From positions 1 through 33,368 of the forward strand of contig VFJW01000072.1 of the NCBI GenBank assembly GCA_009885845.1: a DNA stretch of 33,368 nt. Reading direction: 5' to 3'. The notes beneath the pieces are model-generated. The model was not told the DNA's origin and searched no databases. It saw nothing but the letters and a program-made list of their open reading frames with translations. The DNA comes from Geobacter sp. (lineage in GTDB: Bacteria; Desulfobacterota; Desulfuromonadia; Geobacterales; Pseudopelobacteraceae). Of the stretch, positions 9,048 through 13,861 are shown piece after piece. Position 1 is the stretch's first letter. The number at the start of each line of letters is the position of its first letter. Made by a program: the position numbers and the translations under genes.

Positions 9048-9467
9048 GTGCGAATAAAACATATCATATCGGGACAATGGAAAATATACGCCGCTCAAAG
9101 TGAAAGAGGTGATTGCCCGCTACTCAAATTTTTAAATGGGTTGGATAATTCATATTCAGGCCATCGTGATAGCATGCTGGCGCTACTTGAGGAGGTTTCT
9201 GAGCATGCAGAAAAACCAAGCCAGTGGATTTCCCCTAAAAAATGTCACACAATCACCACTGATAAGAAAATATGGCAGTTTACCGTTGGGAGGCTACGTA
9301 TTGCATGGTTTTATGATGATGGCAATGTGATCATCTGCACTCATGGTTTTTTTAAAGACAGCCAAACAACAAAAAAAGCTGATAAAAAACAGGCTCAAAA
9401 GATTCGTGACAACTATTTCGTGGCAAAACAACAGATGAATATTAAAATAGAGAAGGAGGAAGAATGA
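9048..9467 (+). CDS. higB: HigB/Gp49-type toxin (RelE/ParE superfamily) of a TAC module
   Basis: A 139-residue protein with the Gp49/HigB pattern: a basic N-terminal strand (MRIKHIISGQW), a central LLKFLNGL helix region, then WQFTVGRLRIAWFYDDGNVIICTHG-type core strands and a Lys-rich C-terminal helix. Family members are ribosome-dependent or translation-linked mRNA endonucleases. No catalytic residue can be named with certainty from sequence alone. The start is a GTG at 9048 with no obvious ribosome binding site; the palindromic operator occupies that position, which suggests weak translation or control by binding. The stop overlaps the antitoxin ATG by 4 bases. The toxin-first order is typical of higBA. 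The gene is clearly AT-rich against its surroundings, consistent with transfer. Confidence 0.88.
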   Translation: MRIKHIISGQWKIYAAQSERGDCPLLKFLNGLDNSYSGHRDSMLALLEEVSEHAEKPSQWISPKKCHTITTDKKIWQFTVGRLRIAWFYDDGNVIICTHGFFKDSQTTKKADKKQAQKIRDNYFVAKQQMNIKIEKEEE

Positions 9468-9847
9468 GCTCTTTTAAAAAATTATTCGATAAAGCTAGGC
9501 AGTCAGATGCTTTCTGGATAGAAAAAGCGATATTGGAATTTACCTCTGACATTCACCTGGAAATGAAAAGACAGGGCAAAACAAATGCTGACCTTGCTCG
9601 GATTATTGGCTCAAGCCCTGCTCATATAACTCAAATATTTAACGGCAATGCTAATTTTACGATTAAAAGTATGGTGAAACTTTCAAGGGCTCTTGATTGT
9701 CGGTTGCATGTTAAGGCTGTTCATGAAAACAAAAAACTTTCATGGAGTCACTATCCTACAACTATGTCAGATAAAAAGCCAGTGCTGGCAGATAGTTACA
9801 TCAATATAGAGGGAAATACGTATGAACAAGCCTCCATTGCAGCTTAA
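9464..9847 (+). CDS. higA: HigA antitoxin (XRE) with probable chaperone-addiction tail
   Basis: A 127-residue protein. Residues about 33-82 form an XRE helix-turn-helix (TNADLARIIGSSPAHITQIF). Residues 86-127 are a polar, probably disordered tail containing W94, Y97 and further hydrophobic positions (LADSYINIEG). In TAC systems such as that of Mycobacterium tuberculosis, a comparable C-terminal extension (ChAD) makes the antitoxin aggregation-prone until the SecB-like chaperone binds it. That this tail does so is inferred from the neighbouring chaperone gene. A ribosome binding site (GAAGGAGGAAG) precedes the ATG. The gene overlaps higB by 4 bases and the chaperone gene by 26 bases, so all three are translated from one message. 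Confidence 0.88.
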   Translation: MSSFKKLFDKARQSDAFWIEKAILEFTSDIHLEMKRQGKTNADLARIIGSSPAHITQIFNGNANFTIKSMVKLSRALDCRLHVKAVHENKKLSWSHYPTTMSDKKPVLADSYINIEGNTYEQASIAA

Positions 9848-10283
9848 CAATTATTTTTTCCCGGTTGTGAATGTAATTGCAAACCCAAACTGGACTCAAG
9901 AGTCTGCAGTCGGTAAAGGTGCTCCAACGTCAAATTGTGCGATAAAGTCTGCTAAAGTTGAAAACATTAACAATATGTACGAAGTGACCATTTCTATTGA
10001 AATTACGGACACTCCAGAAAATCCAAGTCAATACAATATAAGCTTAGTTGCAGTAGGATTACTCACTGCTGATGATAGTTTGCCAAATATGGATCAAAAT
10101 ATGACTATTACTGGAGCGTCCATTCTTTATAGTGCCTCTCGGGAATTTCTTCTGCAATTAATGTCAAGAGGTCCGTTTCCACCAATCATGCTAAGTCCAA
10201 TCTCTTTTAATATTCCGTCGCCACCAAAAGAAGACAGTCAACCGGTCAAAGTGAAACCTAAAAGGACTAAAAAAGCTTCGTAA
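9822..10283 (+). CDS. SecB-like chaperone of a toxin-antitoxin-chaperone (TAC) module
   Basis: A 153-residue protein with SecB hallmarks: LQLNNYFF near the N-terminus, alternating beta-strand segments (YEVTISIEIT) and, at 101-129, a segment close to the most conserved part of SecB (LYSASREFLLQLMSRG, then PFPPIMLSPISF). In classical SecB the counterpart reads like YAREVVSDLVNRGTFPPL..APVNF. Here the protein most likely protects the HigA tail and so controls toxin release. A Lys/Pro-rich tail (143-153) replaces the acidic SecA-contact end I would expect in export SecB. It overlaps higA by 26 bases and is followed by a terminator, closing the operon. Confidence is high for the family, moderate for the TAC role. 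Confidence 0.85.
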   Translation: MNKPPLQLNNYFFPVVNVIANPNWTQESAVGKGAPTSNCAIKSAKVENINNMYEVTISIEITDTPENPSQYNISLVAVGLLTADDSLPNMDQNMTITGASILYSASREFLLQLMSRGPFPPIMLSPISFNIPSPPKEDSQPVKVKPKRTKKAS

Positions 10284-10311
10284 ATTTGACTACACTATTA
10301 GCCAATACCAC

Positions 10312-10342
10312 AAAAGGTCACCCGAGAGAGTGGCCTTTCTTA
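10312..10342 (+). terminator. Rho-independent terminator of the higB-higA-secB operon
   Basis: AAAGGTCAC (10313-10321) pairs with GTGGCCTTT (10330-10338) with one T-G wobble and an 8-base loop, followed by CTTATT. It lies about 30 bases after the chaperone stop. Confidence 0.75.
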
Positions 10343-10361
10343 TTAAGTTTAAGTAAAGTTT

Positions 10362-10408
10362 AAGGGGACGTCCTTCATATAGTCACATTTGAGAAATAGA
10401 GACGTTCC
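10362..10408. repeat. REP-like GGGACGTCC palindromes (two copies)
   Basis: AAGGGGACGTCCTT (10362-10375) contains a perfect GGACGTCC palindrome, and a degenerate second copy, AAATAGAGACGTTCC, lies at 10394-10408. A third, cleaner copy is at 11498-11516. The motif resembles the short palindromes I associate with REP-associated IS200/IS605-like transposases, but no transposase is in the window. Confidence 0.5.
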
Positions 10409-10483
10409 AACTCTCGCGTGGACTCGGTCACGGCGAAAACCCGCCGCGCCGGTCACGCTCGTAACCGTTAACCAGAGAATTAT

Positions 10484-10714
10484 ATGAATATTTTTATTGA
10501 TGAATCAGGTTCTTTTGTAAGTGCTCCAAGTCGAGGGGCTTGGAGTGCAGTTGCTGCGTTCGTTTCATCGGAGCCAGACAGGAAGCTGAAAACCGTCCTA
10601 AACAAGCTTAAAAGAAGATGCAGAGGCAATTACTTTTCAGAAATTAAGCTTAAAGATATCGAAGAGTCAGACTACTTCCGAGGAGAAACTAGGGACATCT
10701 CCCAGATTATTTGA
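10484..10714 (+). pseudogene. Truncated DUF3800 protein gene
   Basis: The 76-residue product starts MNIFIDESGSF, the FIDESG signature of DUF3800, and continues with an N-terminal pattern of that family (WSAVAAFV). DUF3800 proteins are usually 200 residues or longer and carry further acidic motifs, none of which appear here or in the 160 bases downstream. The last residues (ETRDISQII) do not look like family sequence. I therefore read this as the 5' remnant of a gene that lost its 3' part by deletion or insertion. GGGACGTCC palindromes lie on both sides. DUF3800 genes are common cargo of defence-rich islands. No clear ribosome binding site precedes the ATG. Confidence 0.65.
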
Positions 10715-10826
10715 AAAAATGAGGCGTTCGCCCTGTGAATATAATGCCCTGATTATCTCCGTTGGTTAGGGAGTGACTGTTGACGGTCTTAATCTGATCG
10801 GCTCCTAACGAATTGTTTTATGGTAA

Positions 10827-10872
10827 TTGACAACATAATAACTAGATGTATATATTGGTAGTATACGTGGAG
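10827..10872 (+). promoter_or_regulatory. Promoter and ribosome binding site of brnT-brnA
   Basis: A perfect TTGACA (10827-10832) is followed by overlapping -10 candidates TATATA (10849-10854, spacing 16) and TATATT (10851-10856, spacing 18). GTATA (10848-10852) and TATAC (10862-10866) form a short inverted repeat over the -10/+1 region, a possible antitoxin site. GGAG at 10869-10872 serves the brnT ATG. Confidence 0.6.
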
Positions 10873-10877
10873 CTGTA

Positions 10878-11192
10878 ATGGGTAAGTTGGATAACATCGC
10901 CGGTTTTGAATGGGCTGCCGGAAACATCGATAAAAATTGGGTCAAACATGGCGTTAGCAATGCGGAGTGTGAGGAGGTCTTTTTCAACACACCGCTGCTG
11001 ATTCGACCAGACAGTTCCCATTCCCGGGAGGAAGCCCGCAATGCGGCTTTTGGAAGAACAGATGCCGAGAGGCCGCTGTTCGTTGTCTTTTTGGTCAGGA
11101 ATAATTACATCCGGGTCATTTCTGCACGGGATATGACAGACAAAGAATTGGAGGTATATCGTGACCGCCTTAAAAAAAGTTCCAAAATTTAA
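10878..11192 (+). CDS. brnT: BrnT family toxin (ribonuclease)
   Basis: The 104-residue product has the BrnT signature: FEWAAGNIDKNWVKHGVSN near the N-terminus, then ECEEVFFN, a central RPLFVVFLVRNN strand pair and the C-terminal IRVISARDMTDKELEVY. BrnT adopts a RelE-like fold and cleaves RNA, causing growth arrest when not bound by BrnA. The length is typical (about 90-105). Promoter and ribosome binding site lie immediately upstream. The brnA gene starts 32 bases before the brnT stop, so the genes are translationally coupled. Nothing appears broken. Confidence 0.9.
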   Translation: MGKLDNIAGFEWAAGNIDKNWVKHGVSNAECEEVFFNTPLLIRPDSSHSREEARNAAFGRTDAERPLFVVFLVRNNYIRVISARDMTDKELEVYRDRLKKSSKI

Positions 11193-11439
11193 AACAGAGG
11201 ATGATGAGCGGGACTTCTGGTCAACCCATGATGCGACGGACTATCTTGATTTTTCCCAAGCAGAGGAAACGGTATTTCCCAACCTGAAACCATCAACCAG
11301 GGCTATTTCTCTGCGCCTGCCGGTTTCTTTGATTGATCGGCTTAAAATGCTTGCCAATAAACAGGACGTTCCCTACCAATCACTCTTGAAAGTTCTTCTG
11401 GCAGAAAAGGTAGATGAAGTTTTGCATCACGCGAAATGA
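11161..11439 (+). CDS. brnA: BrnA/CopG-type antitoxin
   Basis: A 92-residue antitoxin. The first 40 residues are acidic and polar (EDDERDFWSTHDATDYLDF), fitting the toxin-binding part. Residues about 42-85 form a ribbon-helix-helix DNA-binding domain (TRAISLRLPVSLIDRL, then QSLLKVLLAEKV). The start is a GTG at 11161 supported by GGAGG about 6 bases upstream; there is no better ATG. The toxin-first order and the 32-base overlap with brnT are usual for brnTA. It probably represses the promoter at 10827-10856 together with BrnT. The order of domains (toxin-binding first, ribbon-helix-helix second) is a CopG-antitoxin variant, so BrnA in the strict sense is likely but not certain. Confidence 0.85.
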   Translation: MTALKKVPKFKTEDDERDFWSTHDATDYLDFSQAEETVFPNLKPSTRAISLRLPVSLIDRLKMLANKQDVPYQSLLKVLLAEKVDEVLHHAK

Positions 11440-11497
11440 TGTCGTTGGAAAATGGGGAATTGTTCCCGTTAAGTCGGGCTTGTGAGACTACCTTTAG

Positions 11498-11516
11498 AAA
11501 ATAGGGACGTCCTATT
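11498..11516. repeat. REP-like palindrome AAATAGGGACGTCCTATTT
   Basis: This 19-base sequence is a palindrome with a single extra G in the centre-left. It is the best copy of the motif found twice at 10362-10408. It sits in the convergent gap between brnA and mazF; I see no gene in 11440-11626 and no clear terminator. Confidence 0.55.
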
Positions 11517-11626
11517 TAATTCAGTAACCTCCAAAGCAAAACGAGAGAACTAAACGGGATAGTGGGTAGGTACAAATTACAGCAAATCTAACATCCATGA
11601 CATACTTGAGCTTGCAGGTGAATTGA

Positions 11627-11989
11627 CTAACCTTCTACCACGGCGGCAAGAGCCTCAGTAATGTCCCGCATGGTTCTTTGACCAAGCTTTCCAATGCGAT
11701 GGATAAACCGGGCGGTGTCGATTCCGCGCACTTGCAGAACATCAATGACAGAAGGCTTTGAAAGGTTGTTGGTTGTGTCGGGGTTGATGAGGATATGCCA
11801 GATGTTACCAGAATAACGATCATCCCAGCCAGTGATGGGGGCAATCAAGCGAACAGGGAGTATGCCGACAGAATCGGAACTGATAATGACTGCCGGACGG
11901 GTCTTTCTGATTTCCGCGCCTATGGTTGGATCAAGATTGACCAGCCAGATTTCACCGCGTTTTGGTTTAGCAGCCAATGAAGTCTCCAC
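11627..11989 (-). CDS. mazF: MazF/PemK family toxin (mRNA endonuclease)
   Basis: The 120-residue product has the MazF/PemK core: RGEIWLVNLDPTIGAEIRKT, then RPAVIISSD, a central PVRLIAPIT strand and a C-terminal segment (VIDVLQVRGIDTARF) followed by a helix. The conserved Arg and Thr of RGEIW and KTRP, which are important for RNA cleavage in the family, are present. The longest start is a GTG at 11989, which overlaps the partner gene by 23 bases. A TTG at 11977 has a better spaced GGTGGAG and would remove four residues, which fits the usual short N-terminus, so the start is uncertain. It is translated from the same minus-strand message as the small partner gene upstream. Confidence 0.9.
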   Translation of the reverse strand: METSLAAKPKRGEIWLVNLDPTIGAEIRKTRPAVIISSDSVGILPVRLIAPITGWDDRYSGNIWHILINPDTTNNLSKPSVIDVLQVRGIDTARFIHRIGKLGQRTMRDITEALAAVVEG

Positions 11990-12170
11990 CGCCCATGCCA
12001 GTTATTTCGGTATTGTGAGCATAGCAATCAAGCAGCTTCAGAGCCTGCTCCCGCAGGATTCGTCGGCGTTCCGTCAGCGTCAAGCGCATGAAGGAAACAC
12101 GATCAGGCTCATGAAGAGTAATCTTTTTTGTCCGTTTGCGAACAGATGTTGTTTGTGACTGTTGTAACAT
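11967..12170 (-). CDS. Putative antitoxin partner of MazF, unusual small basic protein
   Basis: A 67-residue protein read from the ATG at 12170, which has AAGGAG six bases upstream. A longer frame exists to 12248 but lacks a site. It does not show the MazE/AbrB or ribbon-helix-helix pattern clearly. The sequence is basic at the N-terminus (SVRKRTKKITLHEPDR), followed by a helix-rich part (RLTLTERRRILREQALKLLDCY) that resembles the short antitoxins often seen next to MazF in cyanobacteria and Desulfobacterota. The end is Gly-rich. Position, size and the 23-base overlap with mazF make the antitoxin role likely; the family is not identified. Confidence 0.7.
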   Translation of the reverse strand: MLQQSQTTSVRKRTKKITLHEPDRVSFMRLTLTERRRILREQALKLLDCYAHNTEITGMGGGDFIGC

Positions 12171-12192
12171 GGCAATCTCCTTTTCGATGCTA

Positions 12193-12221
12193 TAAATACC
12201 ACAGTCCTGGTTGTGCGGCAA
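12193..12221 (-). promoter_or_regulatory. Probable promoter of the mazF module
   Basis: On the minus strand TTGCCG (12221-12216) and TATTTA (12198-12193) are separated by 17 bases, each a 4/6 match to the sigma-70 hexamers, and lie just before the AAGGAG of the antitoxin gene. Confidence 0.4.
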
Positions 12222-12252
12222 TTGAGAAATCAGACGTTTGAAACACAAACAA

Positions 12253-12295
12253 AGGAAAAATAGAAGCTGGAAGCCTCGGAAAAAACGGCTTCCAG
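12253..12295 (-). terminator. Rho-independent terminator after the XRE antitoxin gene
   Basis: CTGGAAGCC (12267-12275) and GGCTTCCAG (12287-12295) form a perfect 9-bp stem around an 11-base loop. Read on the minus strand, a T-rich run (CTTCTATTTTTCC) follows. It separates the RelE-like/XRE module from the mazF module, so the two are independent units although both run on the minus strand. Confidence 0.7.
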
Positions 12296-12308
12296 ACCTT
12301 ACGGAGCA

Positions 12309-12620
12309 TCAGGCTGCGAGTAGTTGTTTTATAACCTCTGGTTTCTTGATAGCAATGGTAATAAGGGACTTTGCTGCACCCGAAGGAGTCCTACGCCCTT
12401 GCTCCCACTCCTGAAGGGTACGGAGCGATACTCCAAGCATTTTAGCAAACTCATTCTGTGAGAGAGCAATTCTGAGACGAGCTGAGGCGAGTGGAGAAAC
12501 TTCCATAGTGGAAACTCGCCCAACTCGACCGGCCTTGATGTCACGCACGGCCTGGAGCAGTTCCTCGCCAATATTCCGTTTTGCATCACGTTCGAGCAGT
12601 TTTTTTTCATCGAGTGGCAT
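12309..12620 (-). CDS. XRE antitoxin, NadS/HigA-2 type
   Basis: The 103-residue product has an N-terminal toxin-binding region (MPLDEKKLLERDAKRNIGEE) and a C-terminal helix-turn-helix at about 48-80 (ARLRIALSQNEFAKMLGVSL then TLQEWEQGRR). The C-terminal PSGAAKSLITIAIKKPEV is characteristic of this subgroup. I take the ATG at 12620 because AGGAG lies 7 bases before it; the longer frame to 12686 runs inside the toxin gene without support. It overlaps the toxin gene end by 14 bases. It is the probable repressor of the promoter at 12934-12961, and its terminator follows 14 bases after the stop. Confidence 0.88.
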   Translation of the reverse strand: MPLDEKKLLERDAKRNIGEELLQAVRDIKAGRVGRVSTMEVSPLASARLRIALSQNEFAKMLGVSLRTLQEWEQGRRTPSGAAKSLITIAIKKPEVIKQLLAA

Positions 12621-12927
12621 TTTCCATCTCCTCTTTAAGGGTTTTGAGAATGTGGCCGGGAATACTGTCAACAGCACTCTTGGCATAAATCAGAAGTAGC
12701 CAGATTTCTCCTGCTCCTGTACGAGCGAAATAAAGAACTCTGACACCGCCGCTTTTTCCTGTTCCGCGGCGATTCCAGCGCACCTTTCTAACTCCTCCGG
12801 AACCACGCACCACAGCACCGGAATCTGGATTAGTGGCAAGGAATTTCTGGAAAACCCCGTACTCGTCGTCAGTCAGGTAATCATGTATATTCTTTGAAAA
12901 CAATGGTGATTCAACGAAAGTGACCAT
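12607..12927 (-). CDS. RelE/HigB-type toxin (NadT/HigB-2 like)
   Basis: A 106-residue toxin with the pattern of HigB-2-like RelE proteins: FVESPLFSKNIHDYLTDDEY at the N-terminus, ATNPDSGAVVRGSGGVRKVR in the middle (the DPGxGxxIxGTGGxRKxRW-type signature), then GKSGGVRVLYF and a hydrophobic IWLLLIYAKS strand. Such toxins cut mRNA in or near the ribosome. The ATG at 12927 is preferred. A perfect -10 box ends only 6 bases upstream, so the transcript should begin at or within a base of the start codon (leaderless); the in-frame TTG at 12945 would overlap the -10 and is excluded. The antitoxin follows with a 14-base overlap. Confidence 0.88.
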   Translation of the reverse strand: MVTFVESPLFSKNIHDYLTDDEYGVFQKFLATNPDSGAVVRGSGGVRKVRWNRRGTGKSGGVRVLYFARTGAGEIWLLLIYAKSAVDSIPGHILKTLKEEMENATR

Positions 12928-12933
12928 GCCCCT

Positions 12934-12961
12934 ATTATACGGCAATGACGTATAAAGTCAA
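12934..12961 (-). promoter_or_regulatory. Promoter and operator of the RelE-like/XRE module
   Basis: On the minus strand TTGACT (12961-12956) and a perfect TATAAT (12939-12934) are 16 bases apart. The plus-strand sequence TATACGGCA (12936-12944) and TGACGTATA (12946-12954) forms an inverted repeat with one mismatch and a single central base. It covers the -10 and spacer, a likely autorepressor site. Confidence 0.7.
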
Positions 12962-13109
12962 CTGACAAAAACAGTGGGTAAAACAAACTCAGGAAAAACA
13001 TGGAGTAAGGGGCAAAGAGAGTGCAACCGCTGTTATCAGAGTATTACGTCCTTACGGGTAAGTGCCCCTTTATTTCTCGATTGTACAAGGGCGAGGATTG
13101 GCTGTGAGA

Positions 13110-13158
13110 TTGACATTAACAATATTGTGACGTATATTATTTTATAATCTATACGTCA
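13110..13158 (+). promoter_or_regulatory. Promoter and operator of the DUF6364-PIN module
   Basis: A perfect TTGACA (13110-13115) and TATATT (13133-13138) are separated by 17 bases. A perfect 9-bp inverted repeat, TGACGTATA (13128-13136) and TATACGTCA (13150-13158) with 13 bases between, covers the -10 and the start of transcription. The same 9-mer occurs in the divergent TA promoter at 12946-12954. Confidence 0.7.
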
Positions 13159-13179
13159 TTCGCTTATATGGAGGCTACC

Positions 13180-13422
13180 ATGCAAACCAAACTTACTCTT
13201 CGCCTTGAAGATCATCTCATCGAACAGGCAAAATCCTACGCAGCAGATGCGGGTAAATCTGTGTCGCAGATAGTTTCGGACTATTTTAAACTGCTGACCC
13301 TACAGAAGACCAAAGCGAATTCTCCATCATCACCCATAACTCAATCCCTTCGCGGATTGTTGCGGGAATCGAAACTTGATGAGAATGATTATCGCAAACA
13401 CCTGGAGGAGAAGCACCTTTGA
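13180..13422 (+). CDS. DUF6364-type antitoxin (ribbon-helix-helix like)
   Basis: An 80-residue protein starting MQTKLTLRLEDHLIEQAKSY, a ribbon-helix-helix pattern typical of DUF6364 antitoxins, followed by GKSVSQIVSDYFKLL and an acidic, flexible tail (ESKLDENDYRKHLEEKHL) that should bind the toxin. I chose the ATG at 13180 over the ATG at 13168 because GGAGG lies 5 bases before it. The gene overlaps the PIN toxin start by 4 bases. It is the probable repressor that binds the 9-bp inverted repeat at 13128-13158, a role inferred from position. Confidence 0.88.
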   Translation: MQTKLTLRLEDHLIEQAKSYAADAGKSVSQIVSDYFKLLTLQKTKANSPSSPITQSLRGLLRESKLDENDYRKHLEEKHL

Positions 13423-13844
13423 AAATCCTCTTTGATACAAACATAGTACTCGACGTGCTCATGGACCGGTTACCGTTTTCAGATAGTGCGGCAGAACTGT
13501 TCTCAAAAGTGGAGGATGGAACCATCATCGGCTATTTGTCCGGCACGACAATATCAACCGTATTTTATCTTGCAGCCAAAACAGTAGGCACTGCTACGGC
13601 ACGTGAAGAGATCAGAAAACTTCTCGCTCTTTTTGAAGTGGCTCCGGTAAACAGACATGTTCTCGAATCTGCCCTCGCACTTGATTTTAACGATTTCGAA
13701 GATGCGGTAATTCACGAAGCGGCGTGCCATGTCGGAGCCGATGCAATTGTAACGCGCAATCAGAAGGATTTTAAAAAATCGCGAATATCAGTTTATTCCT
13801 CGGAAGAGATGGCCAAAATACTTGCTTCTAAAAGTAGTGATTGA
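13419..13844 (+). CDS. PIN domain toxin (VapC-like ribonuclease)
   Basis: A 141-residue PIN protein. FDTNIVLDVL carries the first acidic metal ligand (D6), FNDFEDAVIHEAA carries the central acidic pair and DAIVTRNQKDF carries the last Asp with the typical TRN..DF signature. The active site therefore looks complete, and cleavage of RNA (often tRNA or rRNA in VapC) is expected. The start is a TTG at 13419, supported by GGAGGAG about 9 bases upstream and by a 4-base overlap with the antitoxin stop. The next gene begins 17 bases after the stop, so the flavoprotein gene downstream may be read from the same promoter. Confidence 0.9.
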   Translation: MKILFDTNIVLDVLMDRLPFSDSAAELFSKVEDGTIIGYLSGTTISTVFYLAAKTVGTATAREEIRKLLALFEVAPVNRHVLESALALDFNDFEDAVIHEAACHVGADAIVTRNQKDFKKSRISVYSSEEMAKILASKSSD

Positions 13845-13861
13845 GAGGGAGGGGTCAGCAG

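Noticed and set aside
10425-10457. Direct repeat CGGTCACG, two copies 25 bases apart, as a target-site duplication
   Set aside because: The 17 bases between them hold no element and no inverted ends. Eight matching bases in a GC-rich patch can arise by chance.
10750-10812. Possible integron attC-like site (GTTAGGGAG ... CTCCTAAC)
   Set aside because: The arms have GTT on the left and AAC on the right, the reverse of the attC order (AAC left, GTT right), and the inner boxes are absent. The TA modules also lie in mixed orientation, unlike a cassette array.
13007-13070. AAGGGGCA/TGCCCCTT arms, 48 bases apart, between divergent TA promoters
   Set aside because: A single 8-bp pairing over a long unstructured loop, with no T-run on a useful strand. 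It could be a chance pairing; not enough for an RNA gene or terminator.
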